From Haloarcula sebkhae (GTDB taxonomy: Archaea > Halobacteriota > Halobacteria > Halobacteriales > Haloarculaceae), in assembly GCF_014647415.1 (NCBI RefSeq), contig NZ_BMPD01000001.1:868001-932000 (forward strand): 64,000 nucleotides of DNA. The letters are read 5' to 3'. The notes under the pieces are model-generated. The model was not told the DNA's origin, made no database searches, and was given only the letters and a program-made list of their open reading frames with translations. Below are positions 17,724 to 26,175 of this stretch, piece after piece. The position numbers and the translations under genes are program-made. The stretch's first letter is position 1, and the number at the start of each line of letters is the position of its first letter.

Positions 17724-18120
17724 GGATGTGTTCTGAATTGGTTCCGTGGTGTGCCTGTCGGTTTCTCGATCGAACAACAGATCGAGTATCCCATCGAACC
17801 GACGACGACGGCGTCTAGCGACGAAACGAACCTGTCGAGTGAAGAGTAAGTAGTAGTGGGCCTAGAAACGGCCCGGTCGTCGTCGTGGGGAGAAACGGAG
17901 GGACCCCTCGCTGTCCGCAGCGAGCATCGTGGAGAGAGGGGTCCGCGTCATGTACTTCCTGCTGTGTGACTCGGGTACTAATAGTTTCCGTGTTCACAGT
18001 GGCGTGTGTATAGACAACAAACACCGGACATCAGCAGCCATCGCGTCGCCCATAGCGACCAGCACCGGCAACAAACTGGCGTGTGATGAGGTTTAAACGG
18101 TGTATTCGTCTTCGCTCTGG
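17724..18120 (-). promoter_or_regulatory. argG upstream region with inverted repeats
   Basis: No gene is supported in these ~400 bp. Two structures stand out. First, CTCGATC / GATCGAG at 17765-17771 and 17780-17786, separated by 8 nt and about 42 nt upstream of the argG ATG, suits a dimeric regulator. Second, a nested structure: outer arms GGACCCCTC (17901-17909) and GAGGGGTCC (17936-17944) enclose a hairpin CTCGCTG-TCCG-CAGCGAG (17907-17924). It could end transcription of the upstream gene or act in the argG leader. Confidence 0.5.
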
Positions 18121-18915
18121 CTATTGGCCAGCATCGACAGTGTCGGACCCGCCACCCGGTGACTCGGTTTCCTCGCTATTGGTGGCCGTCTCGTTGGCTG
18201 GCGTAGCGTCGGCAACGTCCGTCCGTTCACCTGCTGGGGTCCGCTCCGGCCCGGCCCCCGGACGGTCACCCGCTTCGGTTCGGTTCGCCGCATCGCCGCC
18301 GCGGTCACCGGCAACGTCAGGTCGAGCCTGCTGCCCGACGTTCGGCCCGGCGATACCCTGTGCGATAGCGGCGACTTCCGGACCGCTCAGTTCGCTCGCG
18401 CGCTGTGAGAGGGTCTTGATCGCCGTCGCGTCGATACCCTTCTTCTCTAGAGCTTCGGCAGGGAGCTGGCTGGCGGTTTCGTTCGTCTCCTTGGCCAGTC
18501 GCTGGACGTTCTTCATTTCGGCGTGGAGCTGTGCGGCCTTCGCCCGGTACTCGCCCTCGCTCATCGTCCCGTTCTCGCGGGCCTCGTTGAGCGCCTGCTT
18601 GCGCTGTCGGAGTTCTTCCAGCCGCGCCTCGGAATCGTTCACCTGCTCGGCGACAACGGACGCCTTCGCAGCGTCAGTGTTCGCCTTCGCGACGCGGATA
18701 CCGAACGTCCGAGACTGGACCTCGCCGTCCAGTTCAGCCTCCTGCACGCTGACCACGCCCGCCAGCTGTGCGCCGGGAGGCGTCACAGTCTCCTCGGCCT
18801 GTTCAGTCACCGCTTCCGTTTCCTGTGCCATCGTGGCGGCGGGTACCGCAGCGAGCGTGCTCGCCACGAGCAGCAGCGCCAGCAATACCGGAGTGGCTCG
18901 TCTCATTATATCCAT
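18121..18915 (-). CDS. Secreted coiled-coil haloarchaeal protein
   Basis: A 264-residue protein of unknown function. Residues about 4-30 are a Sec-type signal peptide (ATPVLLALLLVASTLAAVPA then ATMAQ). Residues 60-165 are predicted helical with coiled-coil character (ARLEELRQRKQALNEARENG), and the last ~65 residues are a low-complexity Asp/Glu/Thr/Pro tail. It lies next to a membrane-anchored winged-helix protein transcribed in the same direction; together they may form an envelope-sensing pair, which is inference. An internal ATG at 18906 is an equally good start relative to the TATA box at 18936-18943. Confidence 0.75.
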   Translation of the reverse strand: MDIMRRATPVLLALLLVASTLAAVPAATMAQETEAVTEQAEETVTPPGAQLAGVVSVQEAELDGEVQSRTFGIRVAKANTDAAKASVVAEQVNDSEARLEELRQRKQALNEARENGTMSEGEYRAKAAQLHAEMKNVQRLAKETNETASQLPAEALEKKGIDATAIKTLSQRASELSGPEVAAIAQGIAGPNVGQQARPDVAGDRGGDAANRTEAGDRPGAGPERTPAGERTDVADATPANETATNSEETESPGGGSDTVDAGQ

Positions 18916-18935
18916 TACTTGACCACCGAACGCCC

Positions 18936-18988
18936 TATAAATAGGCGTCAGTGATTCCGGATTAGCGCCGATTAAGCCGGATTAAAAC
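18936..18988 (-). promoter_or_regulatory. Promoter with CCG(G)ATTA repeats
   Basis: TATAAATA at 18936-18943 lies inside the inverted repeat CCTATAAATAGG, about 25 nt before the start of the secreted-protein gene. Just upstream (about 18956-18988) come three copies of CCGGATTA or CCGATTA in direct orientation. The phased repeats suggest an activator or BRE-proximal binding site. Confidence 0.4.
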
Positions 18989-19043
18989 CGCAATACTGCG
19001 ATCGAACCAACTGACAGGTTCCGGTGAACGGTCGGTGCCTTTA

Positions 19044-20138
19044 TTACTGTGTTTCGTCACCGCTGTCGGTTCCGTCGCCCCCGCCGCTGTCGCCACCAGT
19101 CACGTCAGTGTCCGGCAGCGTCACCACGTTTTCTCGGCCGATACGGAACGTCTCGACCTTGTCCTCGTCGCGCAAGCCGCCGATGACCTGACTCGTCTTG
19201 GCGTCGGTCCAGTCGAGTTCGCCGGCCACCTGCTGTTGTTTGAGCCGTCCGCCGTTCGATTCGAGCAGTTGCAGGACCTGCTCCTCGTTGCTCAGGAGTT
19301 CAGCCGGCGGCGTGCCAGCGTCGGGATCGGTGCCGGCAGCGGCTTCCGCTTCTGAATCGTCTGAGTCGACCATCGACGCCGGCGGCTCGGCCGGCGCACC
19401 GCCGCCGAGGATGCCGTATCGTCGAAGGGCGTATGCCCCGGCAATGATGCCGACCAGTGCGAGGAATCCACCGACGAGGAGGCCGTTCGATCCGCTGTCA
19501 CTACCGGCGCTGTCCTCTGGGCTGACGACCACTCGCGGCTCGCTTTCCCCGAACGTCTGTTGGCCGCGCCAGGTGGCAGAGGCGTTCTCCCGTTCGTCGG
19601 CCTGTGGCGCGACGGAGTCAGCCTGGTAGCCTGCTGGCCAGCGGACAGTCAGTGAGGTCTCGCTGTCCAGAAACAGACCCGAAAGTGCGTCGCCGATTTC
19701 GAGGCGGTCACTGGAGACGCCAGCGAAGTTCGTCCACTGGAACCGGTAGGTGATGACGCCGTACGTCTGGCCAAACGTCTCCTCGCGTGCATTCACGGTG
19801 ACGTTCTCGATAGCCATCTCGCGGCCAGTCGCGTTCTCCGCGGCCCCGGCAGTGCGTTGCATCCGGTTCTTAAACCGGTCCGTGTACGCTGCGGGGTTTG
19901 TCTGGATATCGGCACGCAGGTCCTCGAAGGCCTGCGTGGCGTTGTCGTCGTCCAGTCGGATACGGTAGGCAACCGTCCAGTCAGCGGTCCCGTCAGTGTC
20001 TACGTCAGCGGTCATGACGACCACGTCCGCGTCGACGGACTGCTGGCCGAGGCTACCGAACCCGACGCCGGTCGCTGTCGGGACAAGCAGTGCTATTGCG
20101 ACGAATACGACTACCAGCGTTCCAGCGCTCCGGCCCAT
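19044..20138 (-). CDS. Membrane-anchored winged-helix regulator with exported sensor domain
   Basis: A 364-residue protein with an N-terminal signal sequence (LVVVFVAIALLVPTATG), a ~200-residue extracytoplasmic domain with many Asn/Thr sites, one transmembrane segment (GLLVGGFLALVGIIAGAYAL), a Pro/Glu-rich linker and a cytoplasmic MarR-like winged helix (EEQVLQLLESNGGRLKQQQV through TSQVIGGLRDEDKVETFRIG). The layout is that of a one-component transmembrane transcription regulator: sensing outside, DNA binding inside. The neighbouring secreted coiled-coil gene is a candidate target or partner. The ligand is unknown. Confidence 0.8.
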   Translation of the reverse strand: MGRSAGTLVVVFVAIALLVPTATGVGFGSLGQQSVDADVVVMTADVDTDGTADWTVAYRIRLDDDNATQAFEDLRADIQTNPAAYTDRFKNRMQRTAGAAENATGREMAIENVTVNAREETFGQTYGVITYRFQWTNFAGVSSDRLEIGDALSGLFLDSETSLTVRWPAGYQADSVAPQADERENASATWRGQQTFGESEPRVVVSPEDSAGSDSGSNGLLVGGFLALVGIIAGAYALRRYGILGGGAPAEPPASMVDSDDSEAEAAAGTDPDAGTPPAELLSNEEQVLQLLESNGGRLKQQQVAGELDWTDAKTSQVIGGLRDEDKVETFRIGRENVVTLPDTDVTGGDSGGGDGTDSGDETQ

Positions 20139-20296
20139 CCTACCGCGGCTACCTTCTCAGCAGGTATATCGTTTATTGCCGATTGTGTGAACTGATACGC
20201 TGCGACCTTACATCACATGCCGCATCTCTGCCGGGGCCTGAATCACCGGTCGCTGTGGCCACAAGGGGTTTGCCCCGTGAGGGAGTCCGGTTGACC

Positions 20297-20485
20297 ATGG
20301 ACAGAGCGAAACTCGACGTGGACACCCTGCTGAAGATTGTCCTCGTTCTCATTGTCGTCTGGTTGGTGCTCGAGGTACTCGATACGGCACTCGGACTGTT
20401 GACCGGCCTGCTCGGCATACTTCAGCCGTTCCTCGGCGTGATTCTGGTCGTTCTCATCGTCCTGTGGCTGGTCGACCGGCTGTAG
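20297..20485 (+). CDS. Small two-helix membrane protein
   Basis: A 62-residue protein, MDRAKLDVDTLLKIVLVLIV at the start, with two hydrophobic segments (residues about 12-30 and 36-60) joined by a short GLLTGLLG loop. Such small membrane proteins are widespread in haloarchaea, but I do not recognise a function. The ATG at 20297 was chosen because the upstream residues in the same frame are Cys/Arg-rich and do not look coding. It lies just upstream of the 2H phosphoesterase gene. Confidence 0.65.
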   Translation: MDRAKLDVDTLLKIVLVLIVVWLVLEVLDTALGLLTGLLGILQPFLGVILVVLIVLWLVDRL

Positions 20486-20525
20486 GACCGCGCTCTTTTT
20501 GCCCGCAGCGAGCGACCCGCTCAGT

Positions 20526-21035
20526 GTGTACAGCATCAACGCCCCGCTTCCGTCAGCAGTCACGTCGCTAGCGGCCGACCTCGCGACGGACCTGCCGCTC
20601 GCACAGCGACGGGGACGGGGCGAGCACACGCTGGTCGCCAAGCGGCTGGGCGACGGCGACCACGCAGCCTACGCGCGACTGGAAGCGCAGGGGCGCGAGG
20701 CGCTTCGCGGCCAGCCGGCGTTCGAGGCGAAAATAGGGGGTGTCGAGCAGTTCGAAACGGCCGTGACTGGTCCCTCGCCAGTGGTGTATCTCGCCGTCGA
20801 GAGCCCCGGACTGGTCGACCTGCATGAGCGGCTCTGTGATCGGTTCGACCCGGTCGACGAGATGGAAGGGGCGGAGTACATCCCGCACGTAACCGTCGCC
20901 CGCGGCGGGGACCGGGACGCGGCTGCACGGCTGGTCGAACGGGACATCGAACCGATCCGGTGGACCGTCGACGAGCTCACCTTCTACGACGCCGACCGAA
21001 ACCAGCCGGTTAGCCGGGTGTCGCTGCCAGCGTAG
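20526..21035 (+). CDS. 2'-5' RNA ligase / 2H phosphoesterase superfamily protein
   Basis: A 169-residue protein with two HxT motifs, EHTLVA and PHVTVA, about 80 residues apart, as in LigT/ThpR-type 2H phosphoesterases acting on 2',3'-cyclic or 2'-5' bonds in RNA. The start is taken as the GTG at 20526 (then YSINAPLP), because a T-rich TATA-like stretch (TTTTTGCC, about 20496) sits 27 nt upstream; the longer TTG start at 20499 would overlap that box. The cellular substrate is unknown. Confidence 0.82.
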   Translation: MYSINAPLPSAVTSLAADLATDLPLAQRRGRGEHTLVAKRLGDGDHAAYARLEAQGREALRGQPAFEAKIGGVEQFETAVTGPSPVVYLAVESPGLVDLHERLCDRFDPVDEMEGAEYIPHVTVARGGDRDAAARLVERDIEPIRWTVDELTFYDADRNQPVSRVSLPA

Positions 21036-21223
21036 CGCTGTTCGGTCGTCTGTCCCGGTGCAATGGCGAACAGGCGGCACGCGTCGGTCCCGGCGCGGTG
21101 TGCCGCACAACCGCTGTACGCGCCGGACCGTAGCTACGTCACAGCGGCCGTGGTCTCGGCTTCGGATATAAACCGTTGGGCCGAAAGCAACGCTTTTGGA
21201 GCGGCCTGCCATCCACTACAGAT

Positions 21224-21646
21224 ATGGATTACCGCGAAGTCGACAGTACGTCCGAGTTCGTCTGCCGACTGGAACACGGTGGGGACTGGCGCGCGCAGAT
21301 CGAGGCCTTCGCGGACGAACAGGGCATCGACGCCGGCTTTTTTTACGGGCTTGGGGCAGTGCAGGACGCGGAGCTCATGTTCTACGACCAGGACCGAACC
21401 GAATACGACTCGTTGACCTTTGACGAACCACTGGAAGTCGCCGCCTGCATGGGTAACATCTCGCGTCTCGACGGGGAGCGGTTCGCTCATACCCACGCCG
21501 TTCTCTCACGGCCCGACGGCGAGGCGGTCGCCGGCCACCTGAGCGCTGGCACCGTCTGGGCGGGTGAACTGTACGTCCGCGGGTTCGATACGGAACTCCG
21601 GCGGGAGCACGACGAACCGACCGACCTGGACCTCTGGAATATCTAA
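21224..21646 (+). CDS. PPC/DUF296 domain protein
   Basis: A 140-residue protein consisting of a single PPC (DUF296) domain: 'IDAGFFYGLGAVQDAELMFY' and FAHTHAVLSRPDGEAVAGHL, the latter with the conserved histidines found in archaeal and bacterial members that form trimers. There is no AT-hook, unlike the plant relatives. Function is not established; DNA-binding roles are shown only for the plant fusion proteins. The ATG at 21224 is preferred over an upstream TTG. It ends 1 nt before the PolD large-subunit gene, so the two are likely co-transcribed. Confidence 0.82.
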   Translation: MDYREVDSTSEFVCRLEHGGDWRAQIEAFADEQGIDAGFFYGLGAVQDAELMFYDQDRTEYDSLTFDEPLEVAACMGNISRLDGERFAHTHAVLSRPDGEAVAGHLSAGTVWAGELYVRGFDTELRREHDEPTDLDLWNI

Positions 21647-21647
21647 G

Positions 21648-24600
21648 ATGCGGGAGGCCGACGAACGGTACTTCGAAACGCTCGAAACCCAGCTCGAAGC
21701 CGCCTTCAACGTCGCCGAGCGGGCTAAAGAACGCGGTGGCGACCCGAAGCCGGAAGTCGAGATTCCGACCGCCCGTGACATGGCCGACCGGGTCGAAAAC
21801 ATCCTCGGCATCGACGGCGTCGCCGAGCGGGTGCGGGAACTGGAGGGGCAGATGTCCCGCGAGGAGGCCGCGCTGGAACTGGTCGAGGACTTCGTCGAGG
21901 GGACTGTCGGCGACTATGACAGCCGCGAAGGGAAAGTCGAGGGCGCGGTCCGGACTGCCGTCGCCCTGCTGACTGAGGGTGTCGTCGCCGCCCCGATCGA
22001 GGGGATCGACCGCGTGGAACTGCTGGAAAACGATGATGGCACGGAGTTCATCAACGTCTACTACGCCGGTCCGATTCGCTCTGCCGGCGGGACTGCACAG
22101 GCCCTCTCGGTGCTGGTCGCCGACTACGCTCGTGCGCTGCTAGGCATCGACCAGTACAAGGCCCGCGAAGAGGAAATCGGTCGCTACGCCGAGGAGATCG
22201 ACCTCTACGACAAGGACACTGGCCTCCAGTACTCGCCAAAGGAGAAGGAGACGAAGTTCATCGCCGAGCACATGCCCATCATGCTCGACGGCGAGGCGAC
22301 CGGCGACGAGGAGGTGTCTGGCTACCGGGACCTCGAACGCGTCGACTCGAACTCCCCGCGGGGCGGGATGTGCCTGGTACTGGCCGAAGGGATCGCGCTG
22401 AAAGCCCCGAAGATCCAGCGCTACACCCGGAATCTGGACGAGGTCGACTGGCCGTGGCTACAGGACCTCATCGACGGGACCATCGGCAAGGACGAAGACG
22501 GGCAAGAAGACGACGCAGAAGACGCGAACGGCGAGGACGGTGGCGATAGCGCGGACGACGACGGTGCGGACGACGCTGACGGGCAGGCGGGACCGCCGCG
22601 GGTCGAACCCGCCGACAAATACCTCCGGGACCTCATCGCCGGCCGCCCGGTGTTCTCCCACCCATCAAAAGCGGGCGGGTTCCGGCTTCGCTACGGCCGG
22701 TCACGCAACCACGGCTTCGCTACCGCCGGCGTCCACCCGGCAACGATGCATCTCGTCGACGACTTCCTCGCGACCGGGACCCAGATCAAGACCGAGCGGC
22801 CGGGGAAAGCCGCCGGCGTCGTGCCGGTCGACACCATCGAGGGGCCGACCGTGCGCCTGGCCAACGGGGACGTGCGCCGCATCGACGACGCCGAGGAGGC
22901 GCTGGCAGTCCGCAACGGCGTCGAGAAGATACTCGACCTCGGCGAGTATCTGGTCAACTACGGCGAGTTCGTCGAGAACAACCATCCGCTCGCACCGGCC
23001 TCCTACACCGTCGAATGGTGGGAGCAGGACCTCGCGGCCGCCGGCGCGGACGTGCAGGCGATGCAGGACTCGCCCCACATCGACCTCGCCGACCCGAGCG
23101 CTGAGGAAGCCATCGAGTGGGCGACCGACTACGACGCCCCGCTGCACCCGAAATACACCTACCTCTGGCACGACGTGAGCGTCGACCAGCTGTGTGCCCT
23201 CGCCGACGCCGTCGAGGACGCACAGATCGCGAAGGCCGACGGTGCGTACGCCGACCCGGAGATGGACGGCACAGCAAGCGACGCGCACAGTGACGACGGG
23301 GCACTCGTACTGCCACGGAGCGACAGCGTCCAGCAGACGCTGGAACACCTGCTCGTCGAGCACACCCAAGACGAGGACACGATTACGGTCACCGACTGGG
23401 TGCCGCTGGTTCGGACGCTGGGGTTCTCCCGGTCGCTAGAGCGGGACTGGACACCGTCGGACCTCTCCGAGCACGCCCGAACCTACGGCGACAGCGAGTC
23501 GCTCGACGCAATCGGCGTTGCCGAGGATGCCGAGCAAGAAGACGGTCAGAACGCCATCAAAGCGGTCAACGAAATCGCACCGTTCCAGGTTCGGGAGCGC
23601 GCCCCGACCCGCATCGGCAACCGGATGGGTCGCCCCGAAAAATCCGAGCGGCGGGACCTCTCGCCGGCCGTCCACACGCTCAGCCCCATCGGCGAGGCTG
23701 GCGGGGCACAGCGGGACGTGGCTAAGGCGACGAAACACGCCGACGGGATGAGCGATACGCCGGGCCAAGTCGAGGTGGAAATCGCCCGGCAGCGCTGTCC
23801 CGACTGCGGGACCGAGACCCACCAGGCGAACTGTGCCGAATGCGGCGGGACCACCGAACCGGTGTACGTCTGTCCCGACTGCGAAGCCGAGGTCGAGCGC
23901 GACGAGTCCGGCCGGGCGGAGTGTTCCCGGTGTGAGACGCTCGCCTCGCCGACCCAGTACAAGGTGCTCGACCTGCAGGAAGCGTATCGGGACGCCCTAC
24001 AGAACGTCGGCGAGCGCGAGACGGCCTTCGAACAGCTGAAAGCAGTCAAGGGACTCACCTCCGAGGAGAAGGTCCCGGAGCCGATGGAGAAGGGCATCCT
24101 CCGGGCGAAACACGACGTGTCGGCGTTCAAGGACGGCACGGTCCGCTATGATATGACGGACCTGCCGGTGACGGCGGTCCGAGCCTCGGAACTGGATGTG
24201 TCTGCCGAGCGACTCCGGGGGCTGGGTTACGAAGAAGACATCCACGGCGACCCGCTGACCCACGAGGACCAGCTGGTCGAACTGAAGGTTCAGGATATCG
24301 TCCTCTCCGACGGCGCGGCCGAACACATGCTCCAGACCGCCCGCTTCGTCGACGACCTCTTAGAGCAGTACTACGGGCTAGAGCGGTTCTACGAGTTCGA
24401 CGACCGCGAGGACCTCGTCGGCGAACTCGTGTTCGGGATGGCCCCTCACACCAGCGCGGCGACGATCGGCCGCGTGGTCGGTTTCACCTCCGCCGCCGTC
24501 GGCTACGCGCACCCGTACTTCCACGCCGCCAAGCGCCGGAACTGCTTCCATCCGGACACCCGGCTGTGGTACGAGGATGAGGGCGGCAACTGGGAATACG

Positions 24601-25835
24601 GTACCATCGAGGAACTGGTCGAAAGCCGACTGGACGACCCCGAAGAGGACGACTTCGGAACGCTCGTGCAGGAACTAGACGGCGATCTTACCGTGTCGTC
24701 GCTTGGCGAGAATGGCCCCTGTCGCCAGCCCGTCGACGCCGTCTCGAAACACCCCGCGCCGGACCACCTCGTCGAAGTAACCGTCGGCGACCGAACACTC
24801 CGGGTGACGCCCGACCACACGATGCTCCGGGCTGGCTCCGATGGAATCGAAGAGGTTCCGGCCAGCGATTTAGCCGCCGGCGACGACCTCCCTGCCTACG
24901 ACGGCGGCGAGACGACGACGATGACGGCACGCGGCGAAGCCTCGACGGCAGCCACCGACGGCGCAGCCCCAACAGATACCGTCGAGGCCGTCGAGTACGT
25001 CGAGAGTGACGTGGACCACGTCTACTGTCTCACGGTGGCTGACACGCACCGGGTGGCCGTCGAAGGCACCTACGTCGGGCAGTGCGACGGCGACGAGGAC
25101 TGCGTGATGCTCCTGATGGACGGCCTGCTGAACTTCTCGAAGTCGTATCTCCCGAACCAGCGTGGCGGCCAGATGGACGCTCCACTGGTGATGTCCTCCC
25201 GTATCGACCCTAGCGAAATCGACGACGAGGCCCACAATATGGACATCATGGAGACCTATCCGCGCGAGTTCTACGAGGCCACGCGGGAGATGAAAGACCC
25301 GACCGAGGTCGAGGACGTGATGAAGATCGCCGAGGAGACGCTGGGGACCGACCGCGAGTACACCGAGTTCCGCCACACGCACGACACGACCAACATCGCC
25401 GCCGGGCCGGATCTCTCGGCGTACAAGACGCTCGGCTCGATGGAGGACAAGATGGACGCCCAGCTTGAGATCTCCCGGAAGCTCCGGGCCGTCGTCGAGA
25501 GCGACGTGGCCGAGCGCATCATCGAGTACCACTTCCTCCCGGACCTCATCGGGAACCTCCGGGCGTTCTCCAGACAGGAGGTCCGCTGTCTGGACTGCGG
25601 GGAATCGTTCCGCCGTGCGCCCCTGACCGGCGACTGCCGGGAGTGTGGCGGCCGCGTCAACCTCACCGTCCACGAGGGGTCGGTCAACAAGTACATCGAC
25701 ACGGCCATCCGCGTCGCCGACGAGTTCGGCGCACGGGACTACACGAAACAGCGGCTCAAGATACTGGAACGGAAAATCGAGTCGGTGTTCGAGAACGATC
25801 ACAACAAGCAGTCAGGTATTGCGGACTTCATGTGA
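21648..25835 (+). CDS. polC: DNA polymerase D large subunit DP2, intein-containing
   Basis: Catalytic subunit of the archaeal replicative polymerase PolD; 1,395 codons including a 180-residue intein, giving a 1,215-residue mature protein. Recognisable parts: MREADERYFETLETQLEAAF start, the acidic haloarchaea-specific insertion at about 281-317, a cysteine-rich zinc region at about 714-760 (CPDCGTET...CSRCE), the active-site CDGDEDC immediately after the intein, and a C-terminal zinc finger (CLDCGESF...CRECGG). The ATG is 1 nt after the upstream stop codon. The small subunit is encoded 16 kb away at 42301. Confidence 0.97.
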   Translation: MREADERYFETLETQLEAAFNVAERAKERGGDPKPEVEIPTARDMADRVENILGIDGVAERVRELEGQMSREEAALELVEDFVEGTVGDYDSREGKVEGAVRTAVALLTEGVVAAPIEGIDRVELLENDDGTEFINVYYAGPIRSAGGTAQALSVLVADYARALLGIDQYKAREEEIGRYAEEIDLYDKDTGLQYSPKEKETKFIAEHMPIMLDGEATGDEEVSGYRDLERVDSNSPRGGMCLVLAEGIALKAPKIQRYTRNLDEVDWPWLQDLIDGTIGKDEDGQEDDAEDANGEDGGDSADDDGADDADGQAGPPRVEPADKYLRDLIAGRPVFSHPSKAGGFRLRYGRSRNHGFATAGVHPATMHLVDDFLATGTQIKTERPGKAAGVVPVDTIEGPTVRLANGDVRRIDDAEEALAVRNGVEKILDLGEYLVNYGEFVENNHPLAPASYTVEWWEQDLAAAGADVQAMQDSPHIDLADPSAEEAIEWATDYDAPLHPKYTYLWHDVSVDQLCALADAVEDAQIAKADGAYADPEMDGTASDAHSDDGALVLPRSDSVQQTLEHLLVEHTQDEDTITVTDWVPLVRTLGFSRSLERDWTPSDLSEHARTYGDSESLDAIGVAEDAEQEDGQNAIKAVNEIAPFQVRERAPTRIGNRMGRPEKSERRDLSPAVHTLSPIGEAGGAQRDVAKATKHADGMSDTPGQVEVEIARQRCPDCGTETHQANCAECGGTTEPVYVCPDCEAEVERDESGRAECSRCETLASPTQYKVLDLQEAYRDALQNVGERETAFEQLKAVKGLTSEEKVPEPMEKGILRAKHDVSAFKDGTVRYDMTDLPVTAVRASELDVSAERLRGLGYEEDIHGDPLTHEDQLVELKVQDIVLSDGAAEHMLQTARFVDDLLEQYYGLERFYEFDDREDLVGELVFGMAPHTSAATIGRVVGFTSAAVGYAHPYFHAAKRRNCFHPDTRLWYEDEGGNWEYGTIEELVESRLDDPEEDDFGTLVQELDGDLTVSSLGENGPCRQPVDAVSKHPAPDHLVEVTVGDRTLRVTPDHTMLRAGSDGIEEVPASDLAAGDDLPAYDGGETTTMTARGEASTAATDGAAPTDTVEAVEYVESDVDHVYCLTVADTHRVAVEGTYVGQCDGDEDCVMLLMDGLLNFSKSYLPNQRGGQMDAPLVMSSRIDPSEIDDEAHNMDIMETYPREFYEATREMKDPTEVEDVMKIAEETLGTDREYTEFRHTHDTTNIAAGPDLSAYKTLGSMEDKMDAQLEISRKLRAVVESDVAERIIEYHFLPDLIGNLRAFSRQEVRCLDCGESFRRAPLTGDCRECGGRVNLTVHEGSVNKYIDTAIRVADEFGARDYTKQRLKILERKIESVFENDHNKQSGIADFM
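24543..25082 (+). other. Mini-intein in PolD DP2
   Basis: Codons 966-1145 of the host frame. The first residue is Cys (CFHPDTRLWYEDEGGNW, block A). Block B is VTPDHTML with its TxxH. Block F is VYCLTVADTHRVAVEGTYVG. The last residue is Gln, followed by the +1 Cys of the host. No LAGLIDADG endonuclease is present; a Thr/Ala/Gly linker (around TMTARGEASTAATDG) stands where it would be. The insertion lies between KRRN and CDGDED, directly before the polymerase active-site aspartates, so splicing is needed for activity. Confidence 0.93.
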
Positions 25836-25927
25836 TCGACAACGCCACCCGGACTTCTCAAGGTGACAGACGGGCGCGTGACAGCCGTCCGACGGGTATT
25901 TTTGTCCGTGGCGGTCCTGTCACGGGT

Positions 25928-26143
25928 ATGGCCTCGTCCCGCGATTCAGCGCCGTCGTTCGACTCCGGGGACCGGTCGGGTTCCCCGTCACCATCGCCCC
26001 GGCAGACACCAAGTACGATCTATCAGATACAGATCGCGCTGTTGCGCTCACAGGTAGCCACGCTGGAAACCGCGCTCGAACAGGAGCGCGAACATCGGCA
26101 GGCCGTCGTCGACCGGTACGAGCGCCTTCTCCACGGGGAATAA
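25928..26143 (+). CDS. Small Ser/Pro-rich coiled-coil protein
   Basis: A 71-residue protein: a Ser/Pro/Asp-rich N-terminal half, probably disordered, followed by a continuous helix (residues about 30-68, STIYQIQIALLRSQVATLE onward) with a leucine/valine heptad pattern, likely a dimeric coiled coil. No family function is known to me. The start at 25928 follows a TTTTTGTCC promoter-like stretch at about 25899-25907. Plausibly real from its haloarchaeal composition and position, but not proven. Confidence 0.6.
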   Translation: MASSRDSAPSFDSGDRSGSPSPSPRQTPSTIYQIQIALLRSQVATLETALEQEREHRQAVVDRYERLLHGE

Positions 26144-26175
26144 CCCGTACCCGGCTGTCGGAAAATTCTGCTGTG

